Source: Pseudomonas sp. CFBP13508
Lineage (GTDB): Bacteria; Pseudomonadota; Gammaproteobacteria; Pseudomonadales; Pseudomonadaceae
Assembly: GCF_005233515.1 (NCBI RefSeq)
Contig: NZ_QFZZ01000002.1
Coordinates: 682,001 to 746,000, forward strand
Direction: 5' to 3'
DNA: 64,000 nt
Notes under the pieces: generated by a model
Database searches by the model: none
The model's input: the letters and a program-made list of their open reading frames with translations, nothing else
Told to the model about the DNA's origin: nothing
Position numbers and translations under genes: made by a program
Shown: positions 25,882-35,432 of the stretch, piece by piece
Numbering within the stretch: position 1 is the stretch's first letter
Layout of the letters: each line of letters opens with the position of its first letter

Positions 25882-26616
25882 ATGGAGTTTCTGCGTTTTC
25901 TGGCGTTCGTCGCTGTCTGGGGTTTCATGTGGCGCTGGGTGGTGAAGAACCGCGGTAGCTGGAATATTTTCTACGGCAATATCGTTGGCGCGGCGGGTGG
26001 GTTCATTGTCGGGCTGGTGATGTTGTCGATCACGTTCTCGCTGTTTCCTTCGTCGTTCGATCACGAGGCGCAGGCGCAAAACACGCCAGTCGTCGAATCG
26101 ACCTCTGTGTTGCCTGAAGCCGAGGCTGTCACGCCCGCCACCGAGCTGAAAGATGCGCCGGTTTTTGCCGCCATTGAGGCGGACGACAAGCCTTCTCCCC
26201 CGGACTCCGCACTGTTGCCGAATAACGTCAGCCGAGCGCCGAAATCAATGGCGGTACAGACGGTGCTGAATCAGAGCGACTACGAGGGTCGCATGGCCCT
26301 GGCCGCACTGAACAAGAAGTTGCGCGGCGACGCACAGGCCGACAAGTCGATGATCGCGTATGTCATGTGCAGCCCGTTTGTCACCAGCACCCTGCGTTAT
26401 CCCGCTTCGGCGCGTTTTGCTGACAGCAAAGCGCTGGTCAGTCATCGCTACAAGGATCAGGTCTACAGCTTCAGCAACAGCGTCACTGCGCGCAACATGA
26501 ATGGCGACGATGTCACCTACCGTTTCGATTGCTCCGTGCAGGAATTGCCACGGGTTGATGCGACGGCTGGGGAGTGGCGTTTGCTGGCGCTGAAACTGCA
26601 AAAAGCCGACTCTTAA
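25882..26616 (+). CDS. Membrane-anchored protein with periplasmic domain
   Basis: 244 residues. Two N-terminal hydrophobic segments (about 3-19 and 32-53) are followed by a proline/alanine/acid-rich linker (65-130) and a soluble domain (about 140-244) with two cysteines (MCSPFV and FDCSVQEL). The N-terminal 50 residues resemble the preceding small membrane protein. AAGGAAAGG precedes the ATG. Its domain reads like a conserved envelope module, but I do not recognise the family. Confidence 0.65.
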   Translation: MEFLRFLAFVAVWGFMWRWVVKNRGSWNIFYGNIVGAAGGFIVGLVMLSITFSLFPSSFDHEAQAQNTPVVESTSVLPEAEAVTPATELKDAPVFAAIEADDKPSPPDSALLPNNVSRAPKSMAVQTVLNQSDYEGRMALAALNKKLRGDAQADKSMIAYVMCSPFVTSTLRYPASARFADSKALVSHRYKDQVYSFSNSVTARNMNGDDVTYRFDCSVQELPRVDATAGEWRLLALKLQKADS

Positions 26617-26687
26617 GGCTGATTTAAGGGATCAAGGCGCCGGCTGCGCTATTATCGCCGGCCTGTGCGCCTTGAGCTTTGCCCTCG

Positions 26688-28607
26688 ATGTTTTCAACAC
26701 CTGATGACCTTACCTCGCTGCCTCCTGTACTGGCCGGCCCGCTGCTGCGGCGGCTGGAGCCGACGCGCGTGGTGCTGTGGCTGGTGGGCTCGCGTGAACT
26801 GACGCTGACCTTGCGCCTGCAAGGTGTAGGAGATATCCCGCTCGACTCAGCGAAATGCACGGTCATTGCCGTAGGCCGTCATGCGTTCGTGCATCTGATC
26901 GACGTCCAACTTGAATGCGCCCTGCCCTGCGACACGTTTATCGATTACGACCTGCTGATCGATGACGCCATCGGTATGGCTGAGTGGGCGCCTCATCTGC
27001 TTTACCCCGGCGCTACCTGCGCGAACCTCGTCGTGCGTTCGCGGATCGACCAATTGCTCCACGGCTCCTGCCGCAAGCCGCATCATCCGGCAACCGATGG
27101 TTTGCTCTGCGTCGATCAATTGCTGGCCGACGAAGCCGATGCGCAACGACGTCCGGCGTTGCTGATGATGAGTGGTGATCAGGTCTATGCCGACGACGTC
27201 GCCGGGCCGATGCTGCGGGCGATTCATGCCTTGATCGAGCGTCTGGGTCTGTTCGATGAGCACCTTGACGGTGCCGTGGTCAGCGACAGCGCCAAGCTCT
27301 ATGAGCACCCGGCCAGCTACTACCACCGCGCGGATTTGTTACCGGCGCTGGAGAGCAACGAGACCTTGCGCGAGCGATTTTTCGGTGGCGCGCGTAAGCC
27401 GATTTTCACCAGCAGCAGTGCCGACAATCACCTGGTGACGTTCGCCGAAGTCATGGCCATGTACATGCTGGTGTGGTCGCCGACGCCGTGGTCGCTGATC
27501 AATCCGAGCGCGCCGACGCTGACGCCGGAACGCCGCAAGCGCTACCACCTCGAGCAGACGCGCATCGATGCCTTCAAGGCGGGCCTGGGCAACGTCGCGC
27601 GGGCGCTGGCGCATCTGCCGAGCCTGATGATTTTCGATGATCACGACATCACCGACGACTGGAATCTTTCTGCGCAGTGGGAGGAAACCGCCTACGGCCA
27701 TCCGTTCTCCAAGCGCATCATCGGCAATGCGCTGATTGCTTATCTGTTGTGTCAGGGCTGGGGCAACAACCCGGACGCTTTCAAAGGAATGCTGGAGCAG
27801 ACCGCACAACTGAGCGCCAGTGGCGACGACGGCTATCTGGACATGCCAGTGCAGGACGATCTGATTGATCAGTTGCTGCGCTTTCAGCAGTGGCATTTCG
27901 TGCTGCCGAGCAGTCCGGCGCTGGTGGTGATCGACACGCGTACGCGGCGCTGGCGCAGCGAGATGGCACTCAAGCAGCCGTCGGGCCTGCTCGACTGGGA
28001 AGCCTTGAGCGAACTGCAGCAGGAACTGCTCGATCACCCTTCGGCAATCATCGTGTCGCCGGCGCCGATCTTCGGCGTGAAGCTGATTGAAACCGTGCAG
28101 AAAGTGTTCAGCTGGTGCGGTTATCCGCTGCTGGTCGACGCGGAAAACTGGATGGCCCATCGCGGCGCGGCCCAGGTGATCCTGAACATTTTCCGACACT
28201 CGCGCACACCGGGGAACTACGTGGTGCTGTCCGGCGATGTGCATTATTCCTTCGTCTACGAAGTGCTGATCCGCCACCGCAAGGCCGGCCCACGGATCTG
28301 GCAGATCACCAGCAGCGGCATCAAGAACGAATTCCCGCCAACGCTGCTGGAATGGTTCGACCGCCTCAACCGCTGGCTCTACTCCCCGCGCTCGCCGTTG
28401 AACTGGTTCACCAAACGCCGCTTGATGCGCATCGTCCCGTATACGCCGGAACATGCCGAGGCCGGGGAGCGGCTGTGGAATTCGGCGGGGATCGGACAGG
28501 TGTTTTTCAATGAACAGGGGCAGCCGAGCGAGATTGTTCAGCACAACTCGAATGGGGCGGAGAAGACGAGGATGCTGGCGCCGGAGTTTGCAAATGCGCC
28601 GGACTAA
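26688..28607 (+). CDS. PhoD-like metallophosphatase
   Basis: 639 residues with metal-ligand motifs of the PhoD/alkaline phosphatase D family: MSGDQVYADD near residue 165, FDDHDITDDW near 320 and LSGDVHYSF near 515. Unlike secreted PhoD it has no signal peptide, so it is probably cytoplasmic; relatives hydrolyse phosphodiesters or phosphomonoesters, and the substrate is unknown. I use ATG 26688; a TTG three codons earlier is possible. It follows the membrane-protein pair by 71 bp. Confidence 0.8.
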   Translation: MFSTPDDLTSLPPVLAGPLLRRLEPTRVVLWLVGSRELTLTLRLQGVGDIPLDSAKCTVIAVGRHAFVHLIDVQLECALPCDTFIDYDLLIDDAIGMAEWAPHLLYPGATCANLVVRSRIDQLLHGSCRKPHHPATDGLLCVDQLLADEADAQRRPALLMMSGDQVYADDVAGPMLRAIHALIERLGLFDEHLDGAVVSDSAKLYEHPASYYHRADLLPALESNETLRERFFGGARKPIFTSSSADNHLVTFAEVMAMYMLVWSPTPWSLINPSAPTLTPERRKRYHLEQTRIDAFKAGLGNVARALAHLPSLMIFDDHDITDDWNLSAQWEETAYGHPFSKRIIGNALIAYLLCQGWGNNPDAFKGMLEQTAQLSASGDDGYLDMPVQDDLIDQLLRFQQWHFVLPSSPALVVIDTRTRRWRSEMALKQPSGLLDWEALSELQQELLDHPSAIIVSPAPIFGVKLIETVQKVFSWCGYPLLVDAENWMAHRGAAQVILNIFRHSRTPGNYVVLSGDVHYSFVYEVLIRHRKAGPRIWQITSSGIKNEFPPTLLEWFDRLNRWLYSPRSPLNWFTKRRLMRIVPYTPEHAEAGERLWNSAGIGQVFFNEQGQPSEIVQHNSNGAEKTRMLAPEFANAPD

Positions 28608-28621
28608 AGCCATGCGCTGAT

Positions 28622-28713
28622 CTGTGGGAGCGAGCCTGCTCGCGAAGGCGCAATTTCAGTCGACATCTACTGTGAATAGTCGACCGCTTTCGCGAGCAGG
28701 CTCGCTCCCACAG
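28622..28713. repeat. REP pair, GTGGGAGCGAGCCTGCTCGCGA family, copy 3
   Basis: Inverted cores at 28622-28646 and 28689-28713 lie between the convergent ends of the PhoD-like gene and the aminotransferase. Confidence 0.9.
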
Positions 28714-28730
28714 GGTTTTGCGCAGACCAA

Positions 28731-29903
28731 TCAATGTGCGGCTAGAGCCCGCCCAACCCCTCTGACGATCATCCCCACCTCGCGCTCATCAATCGTCAGC
28801 GGCGGCAGCAACCTGATGGTCTTGCCACGAGTCACGTTGATCAACAAGCCGTGATCCCGCGCGGCGATCAGCGTCAGATCGCGCACCGGTTGTTTCAGTT
28901 CGATACCGATCATGAGGCCCTGCCCCCGGATTGCCAGCACGTTCGGGTTGTCTGCCAATTCGGCGCGCAAGCGTTCCAGCAGCCGTGCGCCCTGCACCCG
29001 CGCATTCTCCAGCAGGCCTTGCTCTTCGATGATGTCCAGCACCGTGCAGCCAACCCGACAGGCCAGCGGATTGCCGCCGAAAGTGCTGCCGTGGCTGCCC
29101 GGGGTGAACAGGTCCGCCGCGCGGCCACGGGCCAGGCAGGCGCCGATCGGCACGCCATTGCCAAGGCCTTTGGCCAGGGTCATGACGTCGGGAACGATGC
29201 CTTCGTGCTGGAAGGCGAACCACTGCCCGGTGCGGCCGATACCGGTCTGGATTTCATCGAGCATCAGCAGCCACGAGTGGCGATTGCACAGGTCGCGCAG
29301 GGCTTTGAGATAACCTGGCGGTGCGACTTGTACGCCACCTTCGCCCTGAATCGGCTCGACCAGAATCGCCACGATGCGCGCGCCGTGTTTGCGCTGTATT
29401 TGCTCCAGCGCGGCGAGATCGCCGAACGGCACTTTGACGAAGTCCCCCGGCAGTTCGTTGAAGCCCAGGCGCACCGCCGGGCCATCGCTGGCAGACAGCG
29501 TGCCGAGGGTGCGGCCATGAAACGCGTTGGCCATGACCACCACCAGCGGCTGCTCGATGCCTTTGCGCCAGCCGTACAGGCGCGCCAGTTTCAGTGCCGT
29601 CTCGTTCGCTTCGGCGCCGGAGTTGTTGAAAAACGCGCGCTCCATCCCCGACAACACAGTCAGCCGCTTGGCCAGTTGTTGTTGCCAATCGATGCTGTAC
29701 AGGTTGGAGGTGTGCAGCAGCAATCCCGCCTGCTCGCTGATCGCCGAGACAATGCGCGGATGCGAGTGGCCGACATTGGTCACTGCCACGCCGGCAACAG
29801 CGTCCAGATATTCGCGCCCCGCCTGATCCCACAGGCGCGTGCCCAGGCCCTTGGTGAAACTCAGGGCCAGTGGTTGGTAGGTATTCATCAGGGCGGCGGT
29901 CAT
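28731..29903 (-). CDS. Class III aminotransferase, acetylornithine transaminase-like
   Basis: PLP enzyme of 390 residues resembling ArgD/AstC. The PLP motif is [17 protein letters not shown], followed by NAFHGRTLG, the acidic [15 protein letters not shown] and the Schiff-base lysine in [14 protein letters not shown]. Expected reactions are N-acetylornithine or a related omega-amine with 2-oxoglutarate; substrate cannot be fixed from sequence. Whether a second ArgD exists elsewhere in the genome is unknown here. ATG 29903 ([12 protein letters not shown]) is preferred over a longer start at 29918. A LysR gene is divergent, 102 bp away, and probably regulates it. Confidence 0.82.
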   Translation of the reverse strand: MTAALMNTYQPLALSFTKGLGTRLWDQAGREYLDAVAGVAVTNVGHSHPRIVSAISEQAGLLLHTSNLYSIDWQQQLAKRLTVLSGMERAFFNNSGAEANETALKLARLYGWRKGIEQPLVVVMANAFHGRTLGTLSASDGPAVRLGFNELPGDFVKVPFGDLAALEQIQRKHGARIVAILVEPIQGEGGVQVAPPGYLKALRDLCNRHSWLLMLDEIQTGIGRTGQWFAFQHEGIVPDVMTLAKGLGNGVPIGACLARGRAADLFTPGSHGSTFGGNPLACRVGCTVLDIIEEQGLLENARVQGARLLERLRAELADNPNVLAIRGQGLMIGIELKQPVRDLTLIAARDHGLLINVTRGKTIRLLPPLTIDEREVGMIVRGVGRALAAH

Positions 29904-30005
29904 GACGTGAAACTCCATTGCAGGTCGGTGTTTTTGCAGTATGGTTAGCCACCTGAGCTGGATAAACTCGGAAAAACTTCAATCATTTAAAAGCTGAGCT
30001 TGATA

Positions 30006-30932
30006 ATGGATTTGTTCCAGTCGATGGGCGTGTACGTCAAAGTGGTCGAAACCGGGAGCATGACGGCCGCCGCCGCTAAGTGCGAAATGTCGACGACGAT
30101 GGTGGGCAATCATCTGCGCGCGCTGGAGCAACGGCTCGGCGTGCAACTGCTGCAACGCACCACGCGCCGCCAGCGCCTGACCGAATTCGGCAGCGTCTAT
30201 TATCAGCGCTGCCTGGAAGTGCTCGGCCTGGTGGCCGACTCCGAACGCCTGGCCGAACAAGCTTCGGACGAGCCGCGCGGTTTGCTGCGTATCACCGCGC
30301 CGCTGACCTTCGGCGTCGAACGACTGACCCCGGCCCTCAGCGAATACTCCTTGCTCTATCCGCAAGTGAAGCTCGACGTGGTGCTGACCAACAGCCGTCC
30401 GGATCTGCTGGAGAACGGCCTCGATGTCGCGTTCCGCCTGGGCAATTTCGACCAATCCAACCTGATCGCCCGGCCTTTGATCGACTACACCCTGACGGTC
30501 TGCGCTTCCCCCGAATACATCGCGCGGCGCGGCATGCCGCACACGCCACAGGATTTGCAGCAACACGAATGTCTGTCCTTCGCCTACCCGGCTGGGGATG
30601 ACTGGCAATCGGTGGAAAAACGCTGGCGTCTCAGCGGCCCGGAAGGTGAAGTCCTCGTTGACGTCAGCGGGCCGATGCTGATCAACAGCTCCGCCGGACT
30701 GCATCAAGCGGCGCGCAACGGCATGGGCATCATGATGCTGCCCGATGCGCTGGTGGAGCAGGATCTGCGCGACGGCAAACTGGTCAGGGTAATGACGGAC
30801 TACCAACCGCCGAGCAGGCCGATGCATCTGTTGTATGCGCAGGATCGCTATCGACTGCCGAAGCTGAGAAGGTTTGTCGAGTTTGCGATGCGTACGTGGG
30901 GGAAACCCGCTGACGCCATGCTCGGAAAATAA
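30006..30932 (+). CDS. LysR-family transcriptional regulator
   Basis: 308 residues with the N-terminal helix-turn-helix (MTAAAAKCEMSTTMVGNHLRALEQRLGV, shown in part: STTMVGNHLRALEQ) and the effector-binding domain from about residue 90 (LRITAPLTFGVERLTPAL). The GSMTAAAA variant and TPLTFG-type segment are typical of the PA-type DNA-binding LysR subfamily. ATG 30006 is used; a TTG two codons upstream is possible. It is divergent from the aminotransferase, the classic arrangement for a regulator and its target. Confidence 0.88.
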   Translation: MDLFQSMGVYVKVVETGSMTAAAAKCEMSTTMVGNHLRALEQRLGVQLLQRTTRRQRLTEFGSVYYQRCLEVLGLVADSERLAEQASDEPRGLLRITAPLTFGVERLTPALSEYSLLYPQVKLDVVLTNSRPDLLENGLDVAFRLGNFDQSNLIARPLIDYTLTVCASPEYIARRGMPHTPQDLQQHECLSFAYPAGDDWQSVEKRWRLSGPEGEVLVDVSGPMLINSSAGLHQAARNGMGIMMLPDALVEQDLRDGKLVRVMTDYQPPSRPMHLLYAQDRYRLPKLRRFVEFAMRTWGKPADAMLGK

Positions 30933-31067
30933 CGCACGCCGGGAAAAATCCCGACCACCATACCGTTGCTCCGTGACAACGCCGCCCCGCTCCCCTAAAT
31001 TAGTCGGCCTGAAAAAGACCTCGTGCTTTCTCGCCTCAACTCAAGTTAAAAAAGTAGTGAAATTTCA

Positions 31068-31769
31068 ATGTCCGATTTCAACACCGCTGAATCCGTAGTC
31101 ACCCAGTCGTCCAAAGCGGAATACGAAAACTCCATCAATCTTTCACAACACCTGCCACAAGCCAAAATCATCAGCGAGATGGTCCTGGACGCGTTCCAGT
31201 CGACCCGCGAAAGCGACCAGATCCGTGAATTGCGTGCGGCGATCCGTCAGGCGCATGACAGCTTTGATGACGACAAGGCGTACGAGCTGATGGGCGAACT
31301 CAAGCGCCTGAAAGACGCCGAGGCAGCGGACATCGCCGCGCTGGAAGACCTGAGCAGCAGGTTCTCGATCGGGCGCATTCTGTCCAGCTTCAAGGACGAT
31401 CCGGCGTTTCAGGAAATCGTTTATGGTCTGGCGCTGAAGGTGCTGAATCAGACCCACCAGGCGATCAGCAACCCGAGCGGCGGCAAGAGCAAGGCCGCCA
31501 AAAAGAAAGAAGTGGAAATCTTCACCATCAGCAAGGACGGCGCCAGCGTAACCCTGCCAATGCGCACGCCGCGTTCGCGCCTGAATGTTGATCGTGAGGC
31601 ACTGGAATTCCTCGGTTTCACCTTCGTGGGTGAAGGCGATGAAGCCGAGCTGGAGAGCGAAACCTTCGTCGATAACGCCGGCACGGAACAGGCGGTGAAC
31701 CGCAAGAACATCATCACTGCCCTGCAGCAGCAGACGGCGTTTGACGGGTATAGCATCGCGGCGCAGTAA
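31068..31769 (+). CDS. Unknown protein (233 aa)
   Basis: No family recognised. Residues 30-95 are charged helix with coiled-coil character, with a basic stretch GGKSKAAKKKEVEIF near 140-155. The C-terminal part has a beta-rich segment (TISKDGASVTLPMRTPRSRL) and an acidic region (EGDEAELESETF). There is no signal or membrane segment. It is flanked by its own rho-independent terminator and is probably monocistronic. Confidence 0.65.
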   Translation: MSDFNTAESVVTQSSKAEYENSINLSQHLPQAKIISEMVLDAFQSTRESDQIRELRAAIRQAHDSFDDDKAYELMGELKRLKDAEAADIAALEDLSSRFSIGRILSSFKDDPAFQEIVYGLALKVLNQTHQAISNPSGGKSKAAKKKEVEIFTISKDGASVTLPMRTPRSRLNVDREALEFLGFTFVGEGDEAELESETFVDNAGTEQAVNRKNIITALQQQTAFDGYSIAAQ

Positions 31770-31786
31770 TCTGCAAAGCGCTTGCG

Positions 31787-31822
31787 AAAAAGCCCCGCAC
31801 TGAGATTCAGGCGGGGCTTTTT
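31787..31822 (+). terminator. Terminator of the 31068 gene
   Basis: AAAAAGCCCCGC (31787-31798) and GCGGGGCTTTTT (31811-31822), a 12-bp loop, 17 bp past the stop. Confidence 0.92.
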
Positions 31823-31861
31823 GTTGTCCGGCTTGTGATTCGTGAGGAGGCGAAAATCGTC

Positions 31862-32025
31862 GCCCCTCATCGGAACGCCGCCCGCCCAGCCCTCTCCCGA
31901 GGGAGAGGGAGCCGACTTGTGTGATTTTCAAACCTGAGTTCGGCTCGGTATTTCAGGTCGGCGTATATCTTGAGAGCCCCTCAGTCAGTCCCCTCTCCCT
32001 CCGGGAGAGGGTTAGGGTGAGGGCA
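31862..32025. repeat. REP-like pair, CCCTCTCCC...GGGAGAGGG family, copy 1
   Basis: Two short palindromes, CCCTCTCCCGAGGGAGAGGG (31890-31909) and CCCTCTCCCTCCGGGAGAGGG-type (31991-32011), flank about 80 bp in inverted context. Edges read CCCCTCATCGGAA and GGGTGAGGG. The same layout recurs near 43.5 and 47.1 kb. Confidence 0.75.
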
Positions 32026-32039
32026 AACCGCTACCCCCC

Positions 32040-32531
32040 TCAAGCCGAAGGATGCAACGCCGCAATCATGTCCACTTCAATCGCCGCATTCTTCGGCAAC
32101 TGATACACGCCGATGGTCGTGCGCGTATGCCGCCCGGCATCACCCAGCACATGGCTGAAGACATCCGAAGCGCCGTTGGCCACTTCGCTCAGGTCGACAA
32201 AGTCAGCAGTCGACTTCACATACACCGTGACACGCAACAACGCGCGAATCTTGTCCAGCGAACCGACCGCATCGACGATCAGCGCCAGGCAACGCATGGC
32301 GCTGATGCTTGCGGCGGCTTGCGCATCCTTGAGGTTCAATTCCAGCCCCACGCGACCGGGATACAGGACCTTGCCATTGACCCGCGGCACCATGCCGCTG
32401 ATGTACAGCTCATCGTGATGACGGATCAGCGGCGCGTAATTGCCACCGGCGGTGTTCTCGCCATAGATGTCGTAGTTGAGTTCTTTGGCCAGGGCGATAA
32501 AGCGCTCATCGCAGGTCATCCGTTCGGTCAT
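32040..32531 (-). CDS. RidA/YjgF family protein
   Basis: 163 residues, somewhat longer than the 130-residue RidA core. The family blocks are ELYISGMVPRVNG, QAAASISAMRCLALI, VTVYVKSTADFVDLSEVANGA, split here at VYVKSTADF, and the tail IGVYQLPKNAAIEVDMIA. RidA hydrolyses enamine/imine intermediates; the conserved arginine of the archetype is not obvious in the tail (PKNAAIEVD), so activity may differ. It lies between a repeat and a low-identity intergenic region and is probably monocistronic. Confidence 0.82.
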   Translation of the reverse strand: MTERMTCDERFIALAKELNYDIYGENTAGGNYAPLIRHHDELYISGMVPRVNGKVLYPGRVGLELNLKDAQAAASISAMRCLALIVDAVGSLDKIRALLRVTVYVKSTADFVDLSEVANGASDVFSHVLGDAGRHTRTTIGVYQLPKNAAIEVDMIAALHPSA

Positions 32532-32870
32532 TGCGCCCAGCCTTTTTGAGTTAAGCCAATTTGTTTAGCCAGATGAGGGCCGCATCAGACTCACTGGCAT
32601 GCCGTTGACATATTTGGATCCAAATCTAGGTCTTTTACTTGAACTGCGCAACCAGCCAATACAAAGGCCAGTTTCAAAGCACTTCGGCTCTCCCGCCACA
32701 CTAATGCCAGTCGGCGGGGCATATCGCTACGATTGTGTCCATCCGATAGCAAACCTAATGTCCTGGAAAAGCGACAGACAATCCAACCCGTGGCTAAGCA
32801 CTTAGCTACTTATTTGCGGTTATAGGTGCTTTCCGCTATAACCATGAATAATTCCGTATGAGATCTAGCT
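32532..32870. other. Intergenic region before the AAA ATPase
   Basis: 339 bp between divergent genes. A frame of 68 codons from 32599 exists but has no ribosome site or familiar motif. The only clear signal is the promoter/inverted repeat near 32814-32843. Confidence 0.45.
32814..32843 (+). promoter_or_regulatory. Promoter with overlapping inverted repeat for the AAA ATPase
   Basis: TTGCGG (32814-32819), 17-bp spacer and TATAAC (32837-32842). GGTTATAG (32818-32825) and CTATAACC (32836-32843) form an 8-bp inverted repeat spanning both promoter elements, a natural operator position. The GTG start lies 28 bp downstream. Confidence 0.6.
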
Positions 32871-34055
32871 GTGGACAAGAATACCAACCCCTTCAACCCC
32901 GGAGCAGGTGTTTCCCCACCCGAATTAGCGGGCCGATCGGAAGTACTCGAAACGGCAGAGACTGCATTGGCTCGCACAAAGCGCGGCAAGCACGCAAAAT
33001 CCTTGATGATATTGGGCCTACGCGGTGTCGGAAAAACGGTACTTCTGAATCAGATCAAAGATCGAGCTTTGGCATTGGGTTATCTCGCCGAAATGCAGGA
33101 GGCCCATGACGGTGCGGAGTTGAAACAGCTCTTGATTCCGGTGTTACGCCGCGTGCTGTTGCGTTTGGATCGAGTGCAGAACACGGTCGAGACGGTCAAA
33201 AGAGGGATACGCATACTTCGTAGCTTTATCGGCAATATCACCATCGCGGCGGGCGGGGCCGAAGTTACGCTTGGCGGAGACTCCGAAGCCGGCTATGCCG
33301 ACAGTGGCAATCTGGAAGATGATCTCCGTGACGTTCTGATAGCAACAGCGGAGGCCGCGAGGGACGCAGGGAAACCAGTCGCCATTTTGATTGATGAATT
33401 ACAGTATCTTTCCAAAGATGAGCTTGGCGCGCTTATCCGCGGCATCCACGCGGTCAACCAGGCAGCTCTCCCTCTGATTCTTTTTGGCGCGGGTCTTCCA
33501 CAGCTTGCGGGCCAAGCAGGCGATGCGAAAAGTTATGCGGAGCGACTATTCGAATTTCCTCGTCTGGGCGCTCTCTTAGAGACAGATGCCTGGAAAGCCT
33601 TGCGTGATCCTGTTGAAGAAGAAGGCGCCAGTATCTCTGACGACGCATTGCGTGAGATTTTTGAAAAAACCCACGGCTATCCCTATTTTTTGCAGGAGTG
33701 GGGCTATACCGCTTGGAACATTGCCAAAGCACCGACCATAACCGAGGCCGATGCGCAGGCAGCGACAGAGGAAAGCATCCGTAAACTTGACGAGTCGTTT
33801 TTCAGGGTCCGCTTTGATCGCACCACGCCGGCTGAAAGGGACTACATGCGTTGCCTTGCCGAGTTGGGAGAGGGACCGCAACGCTCTGCTGACGTAGCCA
33901 AAGCGCTGGGGCGAAACGCTACGAGCCTGGGCCCCGTACGCGATAGCCTGATCAAAAAGGGCATGATCTACAGTCCCGAGTACGCACTGATAGCATTCAC
34001 CGTTCCGTTGTTCGATGAATTTATGAGGCGTGTGACTGCCTCACCACTTACATAA
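32871..34055 (+). CDS. Solitary AAA-type ATPase
   Basis: 394 residues starting at GTG. The N-terminus NPFNPGAGVSPPELAGR is a family tag of one group of STAND/archaeal-type ATPases. Walker A is GLRGVGKT (49-56), Walker B ILIDELQ (about 172-178), and FGAGLPQL resembles the sensor 1 strand. A C-terminal winged-helix part (LGEGPQRSADVAKALGRN, LGPVRDSLIKKGMIYS) suggests DNA or protein binding. No partner gene adjoins it, and its flanks are housekeeping genes, so it looks like a single-gene insertion. Its role is unknown; single-gene NTPases of this kind occur in defence islands. Confidence 0.75.
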   Translation: MDKNTNPFNPGAGVSPPELAGRSEVLETAETALARTKRGKHAKSLMILGLRGVGKTVLLNQIKDRALALGYLAEMQEAHDGAELKQLLIPVLRRVLLRLDRVQNTVETVKRGIRILRSFIGNITIAAGGAEVTLGGDSEAGYADSGNLEDDLRDVLIATAEAARDAGKPVAILIDELQYLSKDELGALIRGIHAVNQAALPLILFGAGLPQLAGQAGDAKSYAERLFEFPRLGALLETDAWKALRDPVEEEGASISDDALREIFEKTHGYPYFLQEWGYTAWNIAKAPTITEADAQAATEESIRKLDESFFRVRFDRTTPAERDYMRCLAELGEGPQRSADVAKALGRNATSLGPVRDSLIKKGMIYSPEYALIAFTVPLFDEFMRRVTASPLT

Positions 34056-34144
34056 ACGTCGCATTAGTCACACACCCCTCAAGCCGCCACCACAAGCTGT
34101 TGGGCCAAGGAGCAGGCAAATCGGCACACTCCAGGCCAGCCAAC

Positions 34145-34181
34145 AAAAAACCCCGCACATCTCTCAACGTGCGGGGTTTTT
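34145..34181. terminator. Terminator between AAA ATPase and cyoE
   Basis: AAAAAACCCCGCAC-atctctcaac-GTGCGGGGTTTTT works in both directions; the cyo operon ends at 34199 on the other side. Confidence 0.9.
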
Positions 34182-34198
34182 CCTGAAGCTTGCGAACC

Positions 34199-35086
34199 TT
34201 ACGGCGCGTACGTCAGCAGCAGCTCTGTCGGTACCTTGAAGTCCAGGGACATCATGACGCTCAACGCAGTGATGGTGAAGATCGAGAACACGAACAGCTT
34301 GCGTGCCCAGACGGTGTCATCAACTGCCTTGTAGCCGGTCCAGGCCATGTACAGCCAGTACATGCCCATGGCGGCGGCGACGGCGAGGTAGCTCATGCCG
34401 GCGTAGCCGCTGAAGGTCAGCATCAAGGTCGCCACGAGGAACGCCAGGATGTAGAGCAGGATGTGCTTCTTGGCCACTTGAATGCCGCGTTTCACTGGCA
34501 GCACCGGAATCGATGCGGCCAGGTAATCGTTGAAACGGAAAATCGCGATGGCGTAGGAATGCGGCATCTGCCACAGGCTGAACATCACCAGCAGGGTCAG
34601 TGCGGCCATGTCGAAGCTGTTGGTCACGGCAACGTAACCGATCACTGGCGGCATGGCGCCCGACAGACTGCCCACCAGCGTGCCGTGAACCGACTTGCGC
34701 TTGAGGTACAGGCTGTAGAAGCCGACGTAGATGATGAAGCCGATTACTGCGAACAAGGCAGCCAACGGGTTGGCCACCTTGTACAACAAGGCAACGCCGA
34801 AAACACCCAGAATGGTCGCGTAAACCAGGGCCAGTTTCAGGGAGATGAGGCCCTGGACCAGCACACGGTTCTTGGTGCGTTCCATCTTCAGGTCGATGTC
34901 GCGGTCGATGCAGTTGTTGAACACGCAACCGGAGGCCACGACCAGGGAAGTACCGATCATGGCGGCCAGAAACACCGCCAGATCGACATGCCCTTTCGAG
35001 GCCAGGAAGAACCCGCCTGCCACAGAAAGCACGTTACCGAAAATGATCCCCGGTTTGGTGATTTGGATAAAGTGCTTGAGCGACAT
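34199..35086 (-). CDS. cyoE: Protoheme IX farnesyltransferase CyoE
   Basis: Heme O synthase of 295 residues; it attaches a farnesyl group to heme B for use in cytochrome bo3. The prenyltransferase motif N-N-x-x-D-x-D-x-D is visible as [18 protein letters not shown], and the second acidic region and multiple membrane helices follow. It is the last cyo gene, 10 bp after cyoD. Confidence 0.95.
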   Translation of the reverse strand: MSLKHFIQITKPGIIFGNVLSVAGGFFLASKGHVDLAVFLAAMIGTSLVVASGCVFNNCIDRDIDLKMERTKNRVLVQGLISLKLALVYATILGVFGVALLYKVANPLAALFAVIGFIIYVGFYSLYLKRKSVHGTLVGSLSGAMPPVIGYVAVTNSFDMAALTLLVMFSLWQMPHSYAIAIFRFNDYLAASIPVLPVKRGIQVAKKHILLYILAFLVATLMLTFSGYAGMSYLAVAAAMGMYWLYMAWTGYKAVDDTVWARKLFVFSIFTITALSVMMSLDFKVPTELLLTYAP

Positions 35087-35096
35087 CGGGTCTACC

Positions 35097-35432
35097 TCAC
35101 TTCGCCATCATGTACGTGTGGATGCTGAACATGATCCACAGCGACAGGCCAACCAGCAGCACGATCACGATCGCCGTAAAGACGAATGCGATCACGTTGT
35201 TACGCTGTGCAATGGAACGGTCCAGGTGCAGGAAGTAATACAGGTGAACGATCACCTGGATCACTGCGAACAGCAGAACGATTGCCAGCGTCGTCGACTT
35301 CGGCAGGGTCGGGTACATCACCAGACCGAACGGAATGACGGTCAGGATTACCGACAGGATGAAGCCGATGGCGTACGACTTGACGCTGCCGTGGCCAGCA
35401 TCGTGGCTGTCATGGGAGTGTGCATTAGCCAT
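35097..35432 (-). CDS. cyoD: Cytochrome o ubiquinol oxidase subunit IV CyoD
   Basis: Small subunit of 111 residues with three membrane helices ([55 protein letters not shown]). The start [15 protein letters not shown] is preferred over an upstream in-frame start that would run into cyoC. The start overlaps the cyoC stop by 1 base (TAATG). Confidence 0.95.
   Translation of the reverse strand: MANAHSHDSHDAGHGSVKSYAIGFILSVILTVIPFGLVMYPTLPKSTTLAIVLLFAVIQVIVHLYYFLHLDRSIAQRNNVIAFVFTAIVIVLLVGLSLWIMFSIHTYMMAK

Noticed and set aside
32599..32805. 68-codon frame before the AAA ATPase
   Set aside because: No ribosome site, no motif; probably chance in the intergenic region.
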